From Paenimyroides tangerinum (lineage in GTDB: Bacteria > Bacteroidota > Bacteroidia > Flavobacteriales > Flavobacteriaceae), in the NCBI RefSeq assembly GCF_003865405.1, contig NZ_RQVQ01000014.1, positions 1 through 64,000 on the forward strand: a stretch of DNA of 64,000 nucleotides, given 5' to 3'. The notes beneath the pieces were generated by a model, which was given only the letters and a program-made list of their open reading frames with translations, was not told where the DNA came from and ran no database searches. Shown here one piece after another: positions 9,066-19,926 of the stretch. The first letter of the stretch is position 1, and every line of letters begins with the position of its first letter. Both the position numbers and the translations under genes were made by a program.

Positions 9066-10001
9066 TTATTCTTGAGGTAAGAAAATCTCAGCTAACATAC
9101 AGCGAGCACTTCCACCACCGCAAGCTTCAATCGTATCTAAAGAAGAATGTAAGATTTCACAATGTTTTTCGATTGCATTAATCTGACCTTTATTTAAACT
9201 GTTATAAGCTTGTGTACTCATAACCAAATATTTTTTATCATTAGCACCTAAAACTTGCAACATATTTCCTGCAAAATTATTGACTTGATCTTCGGTGATA
9301 TAAATAATTTCTTTGCCAGATTTCTTTAAATGATCTAAAACAATTTTACGTTCTTGTTTATCATCAATACAATCGGCACAAATTACCGCAAATTCATCAG
9401 CAACACACATCATTACATTGGTGTGATAAATTAATTTTCTACCATCTGGCGTATCTTGATAAGCTTCAAAAATCACCGGATCAGAAAAGAATTCTTCACA
9501 AAACTCAATGATTAATTCTTCATCAGCACGAGGTGATAAAGCTGCATAAACTTTTTCGTTTTCTCGATCCAGAATCATACTTCCAGTTCCTTCTAAGAAA
9601 ATATTATCTTCTTCGGCTGAAGTATAATCAATGATATTTTCTATTATGAAACCTTTTTCTTCCAACATATCCAAAATATCTTCACGACGTTCTTGTCTGC
9701 GATTCTGAGCAAACATCGGATATAAAACAACATCACCGTTTTCGTGAAAAGATATCCAATTGTTAGGAAAAATACTATCTGGTGTGTTTGGTTCTATAGT
9801 ATCTTCAACCACAACAACATTCACTCCAACAGAACCTAATTTTTCAACAAAAGCATCAAACTCAAGTTGAGCTTTTGCGTTAACAGTTGCAGGAGTCGTA
9901 TTTTCTAATACTTTTTGATAATAATTATTTACAGCCGTTTGCTCATTCATACGAAAGGCAACCGGACGAATCATTAAAACAGAATTTGTAATCTGGCTCA
10001 T
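9066..10001 (-). CDS. ctlX: Citrulline hydrolase CtlX-like (arginine-deiminase superfamily)
   Basis: The 311-residue protein has the guanidine-modifying-enzyme fold of CtlX-type proteins: SIFPNNWISFHENG near residues 96-109, EGTGSMILDRENEKVYAALS near 135-155, and a C-terminal ACGGGSARCM in which Cys301 aligns with the nucleophile of the superfamily. CtlX hydrolyses citrulline to ornithine, CO2 and ammonia in the bacteria where it was studied. It lies 3 bases after a second superfamily member on the same strand, so the two are translationally close and may act in sequence on arginine-derived substrates. Confidence 0.82.
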   Translation of the reverse strand: MSQITNSVLMIRPVAFRMNEQTAVNNYYQKVLENTTPATVNAKAQLEFDAFVEKLGSVGVNVVVVEDTIEPNTPDSIFPNNWISFHENGDVVLYPMFAQNRRQERREDILDMLEEKGFIIENIIDYTSAEEDNIFLEGTGSMILDRENEKVYAALSPRADEELIIEFCEEFFSDPVIFEAYQDTPDGRKLIYHTNVMMCVADEFAVICADCIDDKQERKIVLDHLKKSGKEIIYITEDQVNNFAGNMLQVLGANDKKYLVMSTQAYNSLNKGQINAIEKHCEILHSSLDTIEACGGGSARCMLAEIFLPQE

Positions 10002-10004
10002 TTT

Positions 10005-10919
10005 TTAATCTCTTATTAATGGTAAAGTTGAACAACGTAAAAGTCCTTCTTGTTTAGAAATCTCAGCATAAGGAATTTCCTCAACAACAAATCCGTTTTC
10101 ACGAAGCCAATTGTTTAATCTTATAAAGTTCTTTTCCGAAACTACAACATTTTTATCTATTGAAAAAACATTTGAGAACATATGATACATTTCTTCTCTT
10201 TCGATATGGAATAAATTTTCCATACCAAATAATTCAACTAAATATTGATAATCCGCTTCATCTAGAAAGCCGCCTTTATAAATTATGCCTTTATTTTCTC
10301 CAACAGGCTGAAAACAACAATCTAAATGTAATGCGTTATCACGTGGTTCAGTTCTAGATTTACTTAAATTAAATTCTTTTACGATTTTATGTGGAAATAT
10401 TTTTTTAATGTATTCCACTCCTTGCATATTTGTTCTTGCTGTAATATAATCTTTATAATCAGCACCTTTATAAGTTCCGATAAAAATATAATCATTCCAA
10501 AGCATCACATCACCACCTTCGATATGAACTTCTTCTGGCGGACGAACAACCTTATCAGGATGCATCGTTTCTATAATATAATTTATTGCATCTAATTCAT
10601 TTTCTCTATCAGGAAGAATATTTGCTTTAATAAAAATATCATCAATAACGAAACCAATATCGCGAGTAAAAATTTGATTGCAATTTTCGATAATTTCTGG
10701 ACGATAAACTTTAACGTCATATTTTTGAAATACTTTATTAAAAGCTTCCATTTCTAGAATCATATCTTGCTCAACTGGATATGTCCCAGCAATTATATGC
10801 TCTAAAGATTTAGGATCATAAGCTTCTTCAATAGTAGGCGTTGGTCCGTTACTTTTAGCAGTACCCAAAACAACAGCCCTTAAACGAGACGATTCATTTT
10901 TTACATTTAACTGTAACAT
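10005..10919 (-). CDS. Arginine deiminase / dimethylarginine dimethylaminohydrolase family protein
   Basis: The product (304 residues from the ATG at 10919) shows the catalytic signatures of the family: FTRDIGF near residue 81, HIEGGDV near 131, HLDCCF near 200 and the nucleophile region LLRCST with Cys296. Members make citrulline from arginine or from methylated arginines. A longer frame to 10964 is rejected because a consensus promoter (10936-10965) would lie inside it. It is first in a two-gene unit with ctlX, suggesting conversion through citrulline to ornithine; the exact substrate cannot be told from sequence. Confidence 0.82.
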   Translation of the reverse strand: MLQLNVKNESSRLRAVVLGTAKSNGPTPTIEEAYDPKSLEHIIAGTYPVEQDMILEMEAFNKVFQKYDVKVYRPEIIENCNQIFTRDIGFVIDDIFIKANILPDRENELDAINYIIETMHPDKVVRPPEEVHIEGGDVMLWNDYIFIGTYKGADYKDYITARTNMQGVEYIKKIFPHKIVKEFNLSKSRTEPRDNALHLDCCFQPVGENKGIIYKGGFLDEADYQYLVELFGMENLFHIEREEMYHMFSNVFSIDKNVVVSEKNFIRLNNWLRENGFVVEEIPYAEISKQEGLLRCSTLPLIRD

Positions 10920-10935
10920 AACGGGTGTTTTTTCA

Positions 10936-10965
10936 CAAATATATAAAATGAAAATACAATTCAAA
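10936..10965 (-). promoter_or_regulatory. Consensus promoter of the deiminase-ctlX unit
   Basis: On the minus strand TTTG (10962-10965), an 18-base spacer and TATATTTG (10936-10943) closely match the Bacteroidota promoter. The predicted transcript starts only a few bases before the ATG at 10919. Confidence 0.75.
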
Positions 10966-10999
10966 GCTTTTTTTAAAATATATCTATTATATAAACAAC

Positions 11000-11026
11000 A
11001 AAAGCCAGATGATAAGTCTGGCTTTT
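11000..11026 (-). terminator. Terminator after gltA
   Basis: AAAAGCCAGA / TCTGGCTTTT (11000-11009, 11017-11026) with a 7-base loop, downstream of the gltA stop on the minus strand. Confidence 0.8.
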
Positions 11027-11056
11027 GAAGAGTTTATAAATAAAAATTGTATCTGT

Positions 11057-12340
11057 CTATCGTTCGTTCATTTTTTTGAAAGAACGTAATGGCTCACCTA
11101 CATATACTTGACGAGGACGACCAATTGGTTCTTTGTTAACACGCATTTCTTTCCATTGAGCAATCCAACCTGGTAAACGTCCAATAGCGAACATTACCGT
11201 AAACATTTCAGTTGGAATACCTAAAGCACGGTAAATAATTCCTGAATAGAAATCTACGTTTGGATATAAATTTCTAGCTACGAAATACTCATCTTTTAAT
11301 GCTTTTTCTTCTAAATCTTTAGCGATTTTTAAGATTGGATCATTAACTCCTAATTCAGCTAAAACTTCATCAGCAGCTTTTTTGATGATGCGAGCACGTG
11401 GATCGAAGTTTTTGTAAACTCTGTGTCCGAATCCCATTAAACGGAATGGATCATTCTTATCTTTAGCTTTTGCTAAATATTTATCTGCATCTCCACCATC
11501 TTTTTCGATTTCTTCTAACATCTCCAAAACTGCTTGGTTAGCACCACCATGTAATGGTCCCCAAAGAGCAGAAACACCTGAAGAAATTGAAGCGAATAAG
11601 CCAGCATGTGAAGAACCAACCATTCTTACTGTAGAAGTAGAACAGTTTTGTTCGTGATCAGCATGTAAGATAAATAATTTATCAATTGCGTTTAAAACCG
11701 TTTTATTGATTGTATAAGGACCAGTTGGTAACTCAAACATTAAACGCAAGAAATTATCAACATAAGGTTTTGTATTATCATAGTAATTCAACGGATATCC
11801 TTTAGCTTTTCTGTAAGTCCAAGTAGCAATCACTAAGAATTTACCCATTGTTTTACAGATTGCTTCATACATTTTCTCGTCATTTTCAACATTTACAACA
11901 CCAGGATTGAACGCTGTTAAAGCACAAGTTAATGAAGACAAAACTCCCATTGGATGAGCATTTTTAGGAAAACCATCGATGATATTCTTCATCTCTTCGT
12001 TTACTAATGTATGCTTACGGATATCTGTTTCAAATTTTTCGATTTGATCTTGAGTTGGTAATTCTCCGAAGATAATTAAATAAGCTACTTCTAAAAAGTT
12101 AGAATTTTCAGCTAATTCTTCGATAGAATAACCTCTATAACGCAAAATTCCTTCTTCACCATCTAAGAAAGTAATTGCACTTTTACAAGAACCTGAATTT
12201 TTGTAACCAGGATCTAAAGTAATTGCCCCAGTTAAAGCACGTAGCTTTTCAATGTCGATAGCAACTTCGTTCTCACTACCTACGATTAAAGGTAGATCAA
12301 CTTTTTTGCCATCTATCTCTAAAGTTGCATTTTTTGACAT
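11057..12340 (-). CDS. gltA: Citrate synthase
   Basis: This 427-residue type II citrate synthase condenses oxaloacetate with acetyl-CoA at the entry of the citric acid cycle. The N-terminal beta domain (about 1-50) is followed by the catalytic core with WGPLHGGANQAV, MGFGHRVYKNFDPRA and YPNVDFYSGIIYRALGIP, which carry the catalytic His and Asp residues. The ATG at 12340 gives the normal start MSKNATLEIDGK; upstream in-frame extension to 12406 crosses a likely promoter and has no family counterpart. It is separated from eno by a 302-base gap with its own promoter. Confidence 0.97.
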   Translation of the reverse strand: MSKNATLEIDGKKVDLPLIVGSENEVAIDIEKLRALTGAITLDPGYKNSGSCKSAITFLDGEEGILRYRGYSIEELAENSNFLEVAYLIIFGELPTQDQIEKFETDIRKHTLVNEEMKNIIDGFPKNAHPMGVLSSLTCALTAFNPGVVNVENDEKMYEAICKTMGKFLVIATWTYRKAKGYPLNYYDNTKPYVDNFLRLMFELPTGPYTINKTVLNAIDKLFILHADHEQNCSTSTVRMVGSSHAGLFASISSGVSALWGPLHGGANQAVLEMLEEIEKDGGDADKYLAKAKDKNDPFRLMGFGHRVYKNFDPRARIIKKAADEVLAELGVNDPILKIAKDLEEKALKDEYFVARNLYPNVDFYSGIIYRALGIPTEMFTVMFAIGRLPGWIAQWKEMRVNKEPIGRPRQVYVGEPLRSFKKMNER

Positions 12341-12373
12341 ATTATAAATTATTTGTTTTTTTATTGCTAACAG

Positions 12374-12381
12374 CGAATTTA
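12374..12381 (-). promoter_or_regulatory. Candidate -7 element for gltA
   Basis: TAAATTCG on the minus strand (a TAnnTTCG variant of the -7 box) lies 33 bases before the gltA ATG. A TTTTGG stretch about 21 bases upstream could act as a weak -33 element. Confidence 0.4.
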
Positions 12382-12596
12382 CGCATTTTCTACGAAATAA
12401 AACCAAAAAAAAAGAAAATAAAAACCAAAAAAGTCTTTAAATTTATTCGAATATCATAGCAATTACAGACATTTAACAAAAATTAATTGAATGAATTTAA
12501 GAAAAAAATAAATATTTATTAATATAACAATCAAAATAACTTCAATATCGATTAATTTACTTTTCTATTACTAAATATTGCTAAATAACATAAAAA

Positions 12597-12620
12597 ATGC
12601 ATCCTGTTTCCAAGATGCAT
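12597..12620 (-). terminator. Terminator after eno
   Basis: On the minus strand ATGCATCTTG / CAGGATGCAT closes a GAAA tetraloop with one G-U pair, followed by TTTTTTA. The wobble pairs only in the minus-strand RNA, which supports that direction. Confidence 0.85.
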
Positions 12621-12642
12621 AAAAATATAATTTTTATAACAA

Positions 12643-13941
<1,299 letters not shown>

Positions 13942-13966
13942 TTAATTGTGTTGTGTTTTTTTTTTG

Positions 13967-13974
13967 CAAATGTA
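13967..13974 (-). promoter_or_regulatory. -7 element for eno
   Basis: TACATTTG, followed by C, on the minus strand fits TAnnTTTG and lies about 31 bases before the eno ATG. The -33 region is only a T-rich TTCTTT inside the carA terminator. Confidence 0.55.
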
Positions 13975-13983
13975 ATTATTTGA

Positions 13984-14010
13984 TTTAAAAAAAGAAGCCT
14001 AAGCTTCTTT
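13984..14010 (-). terminator. Terminator overlapping the end of carA
   Basis: AAAGAAGC / GCTTCTTT (13991-13998, 14003-14010) pairs across the carA stop codon; on the minus strand it runs into a T-run at 13984-13990. The hairpin therefore includes the last three codons of carA. Confidence 0.75.
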
Positions 14011-15111
14011 ATATTTTTTCATATTCTGAACAAACTCATCAAATAAATATTTTGAATCATTTGGTCCAGGAGATGATTCCGGATGATATTGAACTGAAAA
14101 AACTTGTTTATCTTTCAAACGAATTCCAGCAACCGTATTATCATTTAAGTGATAATGAGTAATTTCTAAATTCGGATGCGCTTCTACTTCTGCTCTATCA
14201 ACAGCAAAACCATGATTTTGAGATGTAATTTCACCTTTACCAGAAATCGCATTCATAATAGGATGATTAATTCCACGGTGACCGTTAAACATTTTATAAG
14301 TTGAAACACCTTGAGAAAGTGCAATTAATTGATGTCCTAAACAAATTCCGAAAACAGGTTTATCTGAAGCAATCATTTCTTTAGCAACTTCAATAACTTC
14401 AGTCAACGGTTGAGGATCACCAGGACCATTTGATAAGAAGAAACCGTCTGGATTAAAAGCAGCTAATTCAGAAAAAGGCGTGTTATAAGGAAATACTTTT
14501 ACATAAACATCACGCTCATTGAAACATCTTAAAATATTTGTTTTAATTCCTAAATCTAACGCAGCAACTTTAAATAACGCATCTTCATTACCATAAAAAT
14601 AAGGTTCTTTTGTAGAAACAGCAGAAGCTAATTCTAAACCATTCATATTAGGAACTTCGTTTAAAATAGCTTGTAATTCTTCGATAGATTTTCCATCAGT
14701 CGAAATTACAGCATTCATAGCACCATTATCACGTATATAACTAACTAAAGCACGAGTATCAACATCAGAAACTACAACTAAATTTTTCTTTTCAAAATAG
14801 TCATATAACGAACCCGATGCAGCAGGACGTGAATAATTAAAACTAAAATTCTTACAAACTAAACCTGAAATTTTAATTCCATCTGAATCAACTTCATCTT
14901 CATGCACACCGTAATTTCCGATATGTGCATTTGTAGATAACATAATTTGACCGTAATATGAAGGATCCGTGAAAATTTCTTGATAACCAGTTACACCAGT
15001 ATTGAAACAAATTTCACCAGTAGTTGTACCTTTAATCCCGATAGATTTACCGTAGAAAATGGTTCCATCGCTTAATAAGATAATTGCTTTATCTCTTGAA
15101 GTATATTTCAT
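13999..15111 (-). CDS. carA: Carbamoyl-phosphate synthase, small (glutaminase) subunit
   Basis: The 370-residue subunit releases ammonia from glutamine for carbamoyl phosphate, feeding pyrimidine and arginine synthesis. The N-terminal CPSase small-chain domain includes GEICFNTGVTGYQEI near residues 32-46; the C-terminal class I amidotransferase domain has the nucleophile in FGICLGHQL and the His-Glu pair in QYHPESSPGP. The large subunit carB is not in the window. carA follows the ribosomal run but has its own -7 element and lies beyond the rplQ terminator. Confidence 0.97.
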   Translation of the reverse strand: MKYTSRDKAIILLSDGTIFYGKSIGIKGTTTGEICFNTGVTGYQEIFTDPSYYGQIMLSTNAHIGNYGVHEDEVDSDGIKISGLVCKNFSFNYSRPAASGSLYDYFEKKNLVVVSDVDTRALVSYIRDNGAMNAVISTDGKSIEELQAILNEVPNMNGLELASAVSTKEPYFYGNEDALFKVAALDLGIKTNILRCFNERDVYVKVFPYNTPFSELAAFNPDGFFLSNGPGDPQPLTEVIEVAKEMIASDKPVFGICLGHQLIALSQGVSTYKMFNGHRGINHPIMNAISGKGEITSQNHGFAVDRAEVEAHPNLEITHYHLNDNTVAGIRLKDKQVFSVQYHPESSPGPNDSKYLFDEFVQNMKKYKEA

Positions 15112-15133
15112 TGTTGAGTTGTTATAAACTTTG

Positions 15134-15141
15134 CAAAATTA
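15134..15141 (-). promoter_or_regulatory. -7 element for carA
   Basis: TAATTTTG followed by C on the minus strand, 22 bases before the carA ATG. No clear -33 element is visible in the T-rich upstream sequence. Confidence 0.5.
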
Positions 15142-15175
15142 CAAATAAATTTTACAGATTAAAAAAGAAAATAAA

Positions 15176-15208
15176 AAAAAGGACAAACTATAAAAGCATG
15201 TCCTTTTT
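15176..15208 (-). terminator. Terminator ending the ribosomal protein run
   Basis: AAAAAGGACA / TGTCCTTTTT (15176-15185, 15199-15208), 13-base loop, 24 bases beyond the rplQ stop, with a T-rich tail on the minus strand. It ends a roughly 17-kb transcription unit. Confidence 0.8.
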
Positions 15209-15232
15209 AATATAATATTCATGAATAAATAA

Positions 15233-15706
15233 TTATTCATTAGTTTCTGTTGAAGTCTCAGCAGCAGCTTCAGTTGTAGCATCAGCTTTTTTTCTACCTC
15301 TACGAGTAGATGCTTTTTTCACTTCTTTAGTACCAGCATTGTAAAGTTCGTTGAAATCAACTAATTCGATCATCGCCATATCAGCGTTATCTCCTAAACG
15401 ATTACCTAACTTAATAATACGAGTGTATCCACCTGGACGGTCTCCAACTTTAGCAGCAACTTCTCTGAATAATTCAGTTACAGCATACTTATCTTTTAAG
15501 TAAGAGAAAACAATACGACGGTTATGAGTGTCGTCTGTTTTAGATTTAGTTACTAAAGGCTCAATATATTGTTTCAAAGCTTTAGCTTTAGCAACTGTAG
15601 TGTTAATACGCTTGTGCTCAATTAATGAACAAGCCATATTAGCCAACATCGCTTTTCTGTGTGCAGATTGGCGGCTTAAGTGATTTATTTTTTTTCCGTG
15701 TCTCAT
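15233..15706 (-). CDS. rplQ: 50S ribosomal protein L17
   Basis: L17, 157 residues, begins [20 protein letters not shown] as in all bacteria. The family core ends near residue 117; a lysine-, threonine- and glutamate-rich tail of about 40 residues ([18 protein letters not shown]) follows, a common Bacteroidota extension. It is the last gene of the ribosomal run, 32 bases after rpoA, with a small hairpin (TAGAC/GTCTA, 15721-15736) in that spacer. Confidence 0.97.
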   Translation of the reverse strand: MRHGKKINHLSRQSAHRKAMLANMACSLIEHKRINTTVAKAKALKQYIEPLVTKSKTDDTHNRRIVFSYLKDKYAVTELFREVAAKVGDRPGGYTRIIKLGNRLGDNADMAMIELVDFNELYNAGTKEVKKASTRRGRKKADATTEAAAETSTETNE

Positions 15707-15738
15707 TGCTTTCTAGAATTTAGACTTTGAGGTCTAGA

Positions 15739-16731
15739 TTATTCTTTATCTAATTTGTATTTTGATAGATCCATTCCGAAAGATAAACTCTTAACTTGAA
15801 CTAGTTCTTCTAATTCAGTTAATGATTTCTTACCGAAATTTCTAAATTTCATTAAATCGTTTTTGTTATAAGAAACTAAATCGCCTAATGTGTCAACTTC
15901 AGCCGCTTTTAAACAATTTAACGCTCTTACTGAAAGATCTAAATCTACCAATTTCGTTTTTAGAAGCTGTCTCATATGTAATGACTCTTCATCATATGTT
16001 TCAGTTTGAGCAATTTCATCGGCCTCAAGAGTGATTCTTTCATCAGAGAATAACATAAAATGATGAATCAACGTTTTAGCTGCTTCAGTCAATGCGTCTT
16101 TAGGATGAATAGAACCGTCTGTAACGATATCAAAAACTAATTTTTCATAATCAGTTTTTTGTTCAACACGGTAGTTCTCAATAGCATATTTAACATTTTT
16201 TACAGGCGTGTAAATAGAGTCTGTAAAAATAGTTCCTATTGGAGCGTTTGATTTTTTGTTTTCTTCTGCAGGTACATAACCACGCCCTTTTTCTATAGTT
16301 AACTCCATGTTGATCGTGATATCACTTTCTAAATTACAGATAACTAATTCAGGGTTTAAAACTTGGAATCCAGAAACGAATTTTTGGAAATCACCAGCTG
16401 TTAATTGTTCCTTACCAGTAAATGAAATGCTAACTAATTCATTATCTACATCTTCAATCTGACGTTTGAAACGTACTTGTTTTAGATTTAAAATAATTTC
16501 AGTAACATCTTCAACTACACCAGCGATAGTAGAAAACTCATGATCAACACCTTCAATACGAACTGACGTAATTGCAAATCCTTCAAGTGATGACAGAAGT
16601 ACTCTTCTTAGTGCGTTACCAATGGTCAAACCGTAACCAGGTTCTAAAGGTCTAAATTCGAATTTACCTTTGAACTCGGTTGAGTCGATCATGATAACTT
16701 TATCGGGCTTTTGAAAATTAAATATTGCCAT
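15739..16731 (-). CDS. rpoA: RNA polymerase subunit alpha
   Basis: The 330-residue alpha subunit dimerises to nucleate RNA polymerase assembly. The N-terminal domain (about 1-235) contains [19 protein letters not shown]; the C-terminal domain (about 255-320) carries the helix-hairpin-helix type [16 protein letters not shown] and [16 protein letters not shown] that touch DNA and activators. It lies between rpsD and rplQ as in most bacteria. Confidence 0.98.
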   Translation of the reverse strand: MAIFNFQKPDKVIMIDSTEFKGKFEFRPLEPGYGLTIGNALRRVLLSSLEGFAITSVRIEGVDHEFSTIAGVVEDVTEIILNLKQVRFKRQIEDVDNELVSISFTGKEQLTAGDFQKFVSGFQVLNPELVICNLESDITINMELTIEKGRGYVPAEENKKSNAPIGTIFTDSIYTPVKNVKYAIENYRVEQKTDYEKLVFDIVTDGSIHPKDALTEAAKTLIHHFMLFSDERITLEADEIAQTETYDEESLHMRQLLKTKLVDLDLSVRALNCLKAAEVDTLGDLVSYNKNDLMKFRNFGKKSLTELEELVQVKSLSFGMDLSKYKLDKE

Positions 16732-16756
16732 ATTAAATTCGACTGAATGTCAATTA

Positions 16757-17362
16757 TTATTTGTTGTACAACTCTACGATTAACTGTTCTTTAATGTTTT
16801 CTGGAACTTGAAGTCTAGCAGGAACAGAAACAAAAGTTCCCTCTTTAGTATCATTATTCCAAGTAATCCATTCATAAACAGCGCTAGAATTAGATAACGA
16901 ACGCTCTATAGCTTCAAGAGACTTAGATTTTTCACGAACAGCTACTTTATCACCAGCTTTCAATTGGTAAGAAGGTATGTTTACTAATTCACCATTTACA
17001 GTAACGTGTCTGTGAGAAACAATTTGACGAGCAGCTCTACGAGAAGGAGCAATACCCATTCTGTAAACTACGTTATCTAATCTTGATTCACATAATTGAA
17101 TTAAAACTTCACCTGTAACTCCTTTAGAAGCAGATGCTTTTTTAAACAAGTTACGAAATTGTTTTTCTAAGATACCGTAAGAGTATTTAGCTTTTTGTTT
17201 TTCCATTAACTGGATAGCGTATTCAGATTTTTTACCTCTTCTTTTCGCTTGTCCGTGTTGTCCTGGAGGGTAATTTCTTTTTTCGAATGATTTATCATCC
17301 CCGAATATTGCTTCGCCAAATTTACGAGCAATTTTAGTTTGTGGACCAGTATATCTTGCCAT
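16757..17362 (-). CDS. rpsD: 30S ribosomal protein S4
   Basis: S4, 201 residues, starts [20 protein letters not shown] and has the S4 RNA-binding domain at about residues 93-155 ([29 protein letters not shown]). The N-terminal zinc-cysteine cluster of some S4 proteins is absent. S4 nucleates 16S rRNA folding and represses its own synthesis in several bacteria. An unusually structured 86-base spacer precedes the gene (17380-17433), a candidate site for such control. Confidence 0.97.
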   Translation of the reverse strand: MARYTGPQTKIARKFGEAIFGDDKSFEKRNYPPGQHGQAKRRGKKSEYAIQLMEKQKAKYSYGILEKQFRNLFKKASASKGVTGEVLIQLCESRLDNVVYRMGIAPSRRAARQIVSHRHVTVNGELVNIPSYQLKAGDKVAVREKSKSLEAIERSLSNSSAVYEWITWNNDTKEGTFVSVPARLQVPENIKEQLIVELYNK

Positions 17363-17379
17363 TTCTAAAAAAATTAAAA

Positions 17380-17433
17380 AAGGTAGGGATTATGAATTCA
17401 GGTCTTATCCTCCGATAATCGTATTCCTACCTT
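17380..17433 (-). promoter_or_regulatory. Structured leader between rpsK and rpsD (candidate S4 autoregulatory RNA)
   Basis: AAGGTAGG (17380-17387) pairs with CCTACCTT (17426-17433) and GATTAT (17388-17393) pairs with ATAATC (17415-17420), leaving a 5-base bulge; AGG/CCT can pair inside the apical loop. On the minus strand the hairpin is followed by TTTTTTAATTTTTTT just before the rpsD start, so it could act as an attenuator. S4 binding is an inference. Confidence 0.55.
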
Positions 17434-17448
17434 ATATTATACTATTTA

Positions 17449-17832
17449 TTAAACTCTTCTTCTTTTTGGAGGACGACATCCATTGTGAGGGATTGGAGTG
17501 ATATCAATAATCTCTGTCACTTCAATTCCACTGTTATGGATTGAACGGATAGCAGATTCTCTACCATTTCCTGGCCCTTTAACGTAAACTTTCACTTTTT
17601 TAAGTCCAGCTTCTAACGCTACTTTACCACAATCTTCTGCTGCCATTTGAGCTGCATAAGGTGTGTTCTTTTTAGAACCACGGAATCCCATTTTACCTGC
17701 AGATGACCAAGAAATAACTTCACCTTTTTTGTTTGTTAACGAAATGATGATGTTATTAAATGTTGCGCTAATATGAGCTTCTCCAGTAGACTCAACTATA
17801 ACTTTACGTTTTTTTGTATTTGCTTTAGCCAT
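17449..17832 (-). CDS. rpsK: 30S ribosomal protein S11
   Basis: S11, 127 residues, forms part of the platform of the small subunit near the mRNA exit. It shows the conserved [39 protein letters not shown] and the C-terminal [17 protein letters not shown]. It starts 8 bases after rpsM; the usual rpsM-rpsK-rpsD-rpoA-rplQ order is kept. Confidence 0.97.
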   Translation of the reverse strand: MAKANTKKRKVIVESTGEAHISATFNNIIISLTNKKGEVISWSSAGKMGFRGSKKNTPYAAQMAAEDCGKVALEAGLKKVKVYVKGPGNGRESAIRSIHNSGIEVTEIIDITPIPHNGCRPPKRRRV

Positions 17833-17840
17833 ACTACTTA

Positions 17841-18215
17841 TTATTTAGTTGCTTTTTTCTTGTTAGCAACAGTTTTTCTTTTACCTTTTCTTGTTCTAGA
17901 GTTGTTTTTAGTTCTCTGTCCTCTTAATGGAAGACCAGCTCTATGACGAATACCTCTGTTACATCCAATATCCATTAAACGTTTGATGTTTAATGAAATC
18001 TCTGAACGTAATTCACCTTCAATCTTGAAATAAGAAACTGCATCACGAATTGCTCCGATCTCGTCATCATTCCATTCTGAAACTTTTTTGTTCTCGTCAA
18101 CTTCAGCTTTAGCTAAAATCTCTTTAGATCTACTTGAACCTATTCCGAAGATATAAGTTAAAGCAATAATTCCTCTTTTATTTTTAGGTATATCTACCCC
18201 TGCGATTCTTGCCAT
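17841..18215 (-). CDS. rpsM: 30S ribosomal protein S13
   Basis: S13, 124 residues, sits in the head of the small subunit and contacts the large subunit. It begins [20 protein letters not shown] and has the helix-two-turns-helix segment and the basic tail [23 protein letters not shown]. It starts 2 bases after the rpmJ stop. Confidence 0.97.
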   Translation of the reverse strand: MARIAGVDIPKNKRGIIALTYIFGIGSSRSKEILAKAEVDENKKVSEWNDDEIGAIRDAVSYFKIEGELRSEISLNIKRLMDIGCNRGIRHRAGLPLRGQRTKNNSRTRKGKRKTVANKKKATK

Positions 18216-18217
18216 AA

Positions 18218-18334
18218 TTATCCTTGTCTTTGTTTAAATCTAGGATTCTTTTTATTAATAACGTATAATCTTCCTTTTCTACGTACAATAATGCACTCTG
18301 CACTTCTTTTTTTAACTGATGCTCTTACTTTCAT
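18218..18334 (-). CDS. rpmJ: 50S ribosomal protein L36 (zinc-free form)
   Basis: A short frame of 38 codons encodes [19 protein letters not shown] and ends RFKQRQG, clearly L36. Zinc-binding L36 has three Cys and one His; here only one cysteine remains, so this is the zinc-independent type. It fits exactly between infA (11 bases) and rpsM (2 bases), its usual place. The length is normal for L36. Confidence 0.96.
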
Positions 18335-18345
18335 TTTAATAGCCT

Positions 18346-18561
18346 TTAGTATCTATAAGTAATTCTTGCTTTAGACAAATCATAAGGACTCATTTCTAAC
18401 TTCACTTTATCACCAGGTAATAATTTGATGTAATGCATACGCATTTTTCCAGAAATATGAGCGATTACAATATGTCCATTCTCTAATTCTACACGGAACA
18501 TAGCATTTGACAATGCTTCAATAATTGCTCCGTCTTGTTCTATTGCTGATTGTTTTGCCAT
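18346..18561 (-). CDS. infA: Translation initiation factor IF-1
   Basis: IF-1, 71 residues, is a single OB-fold that binds the A site of the 30S subunit during initiation. The typical [20 protein letters not shown] and [25 protein letters not shown] are present. It lies between secY (5 bases) and rpmJ; the map gene that often precedes infA is missing here. Confidence 0.97.
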   Translation of the reverse strand: MAKQSAIEQDGAIIEALSNAMFRVELENGHIVIAHISGKMRMHYIKLLPGDKVKLEMSPYDLSKARITYRY

Positions 18562-18566
18562 AATTA

Positions 18567-19913
18567 CTAAGCGATTGCTTTTCTGTTTTTACCACTTTTC
18601 ATCAAGCCATCATATTGCTTGTTTAATAAGTATGAATTAACTTGTTGGATAGTATCTATCGCAACACTTACCATAATTAGTAAGGAAGTCCCTCCGTAAA
18701 ACATAGCCCATCCTTGTTGAATTCCAAGCAAAGATACAGCAATTGCAGGAAATATTGCAATTATTGCTAAAAACAATGAACCTGGAAATGTAATTAAAGA
18801 CATAATACGATCTAAATAATCAGCTGTTTCAGCACCTGGGCGTACACCCGGAATGAATCCACCACTGCGTTTTAAGTCGTCTGCCATCTTATTTGTAGGA
18901 ACTGTAATTGCTGTGTAAAAATAAGTAAAAATTATGATTAACAAAGCAAATACTAAATTATACTCCCAACCAAATATATTACTGAAGGTTGCAGTAATTG
19001 ATTGTGCGGTATCTGAAGAAGATAAACCTGCGACAGCTGCCGGTATGAACATAATTGCCTGAGCAAAGATAATAGGCATAACTCCAGAAGCATTAAGCTT
19101 TAATGGAATCCATTGTCTGTTACCTGAAACTGCAGATGCGTCGTATTCTCCCGAAGTACTTCTTCTTGCATATTGAACTGCAATTTTTCGTACTGCCATA
19201 GTCAACAAGATACACGCAATGATAATAAGTAACCAAATAACAATTTCAATTACTATCATTATTGCACCACCGTTACCTGCCGCTAAACGAGATTGTACCT
19301 CTTGGATAAACGACTGAGGTAAATTTGCAAGAATCCCAACCATAATTAATAGAGAGATTCCATTACCAATTCCTTTATCAGTGATTTTTTCACCTAACCA
19401 CATAGCAAATACTGTACCTGTAGTCAAGATCAATACTGAAGAGAACAAGAAAGAAAAATCATCAAAACCTAATAAAAAAGCATCAGGAGGTAATTGTTTG
19501 TACAAATTATAGATGTAACCTGGCCCTTGAATCAAGGTAATCCCGATTGTTAACCATCTAGTGATTTGTGTCATTTTCTTTCTACCACTTTCACCATCAT
19601 TTTGAAGTTTTTGTAAATATGGTACAGCTATACCCATTAACTGAACTACAATAGAAGCAGAGATATAAGGCATAATTCCAAGTGCAAAAACTGATGCTTG
19701 TGAAAAAGCTCCTCCAGTAAACACATTGATTAACCATCCAATACCCTGATCTGTCTGATCTGTTAAAGCTTGTAATCTTGTAGCATCAATACCTGGTAAT
19801 GTTACTTGTGTACCAAAACGATACACAAGCAACAATCCTAAAGTTAATAAGATTTTATTCTTAAGTTCTTCAATTTTCCAAATATTGGCAAATGTTTCAA
19901 AAAACTTCTTCAT
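18567..19913 (-). CDS. secY: Protein translocase subunit SecY
   Basis: SecY, 448 residues, forms the protein-conducting channel with SecE and SecG in the inner membrane. About ten hydrophobic segments are visible, with the family blocks [18 protein letters not shown] near residues 78-95 and [17 protein letters not shown] near 168-184, and [13 protein letters not shown] before the last helices. It follows rplO by 13 bases, as in most bacteria; adk, often next, is located at 56440 instead. Confidence 0.97.
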   Translation of the reverse strand: MKKFFETFANIWKIEELKNKILLTLGLLLVYRFGTQVTLPGIDATRLQALTDQTDQGIGWLINVFTGGAFSQASVFALGIMPYISASIVVQLMGIAVPYLQKLQNDGESGRKKMTQITRWLTIGITLIQGPGYIYNLYKQLPPDAFLLGFDDFSFLFSSVLILTTGTVFAMWLGEKITDKGIGNGISLLIMVGILANLPQSFIQEVQSRLAAGNGGAIMIVIEIVIWLLIIIACILLTMAVRKIAVQYARRSTSGEYDASAVSGNRQWIPLKLNASGVMPIIFAQAIMFIPAAVAGLSSSDTAQSITATFSNIFGWEYNLVFALLIIIFTYFYTAITVPTNKMADDLKRSGGFIPGVRPGAETADYLDRIMSLITFPGSLFLAIIAIFPAIAVSLLGIQQGWAMFYGGTSLLIMVSVAIDTIQQVNSYLLNKQYDGLMKSGKNRKAIA

Positions 19914-19926
19914 ACTTTATAAAGAT

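Larger units (their letters stand above)
12341..12642. other. 302-base gap between gltA and eno
   Basis: The gap holds the eno terminator (12597-12620) and a candidate gltA promoter (12374-12381). The remaining roughly 200 bases are very AT-rich (long A/T runs). I see no open frame, RNA gene or strong repeat there. Confidence 0.6.
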
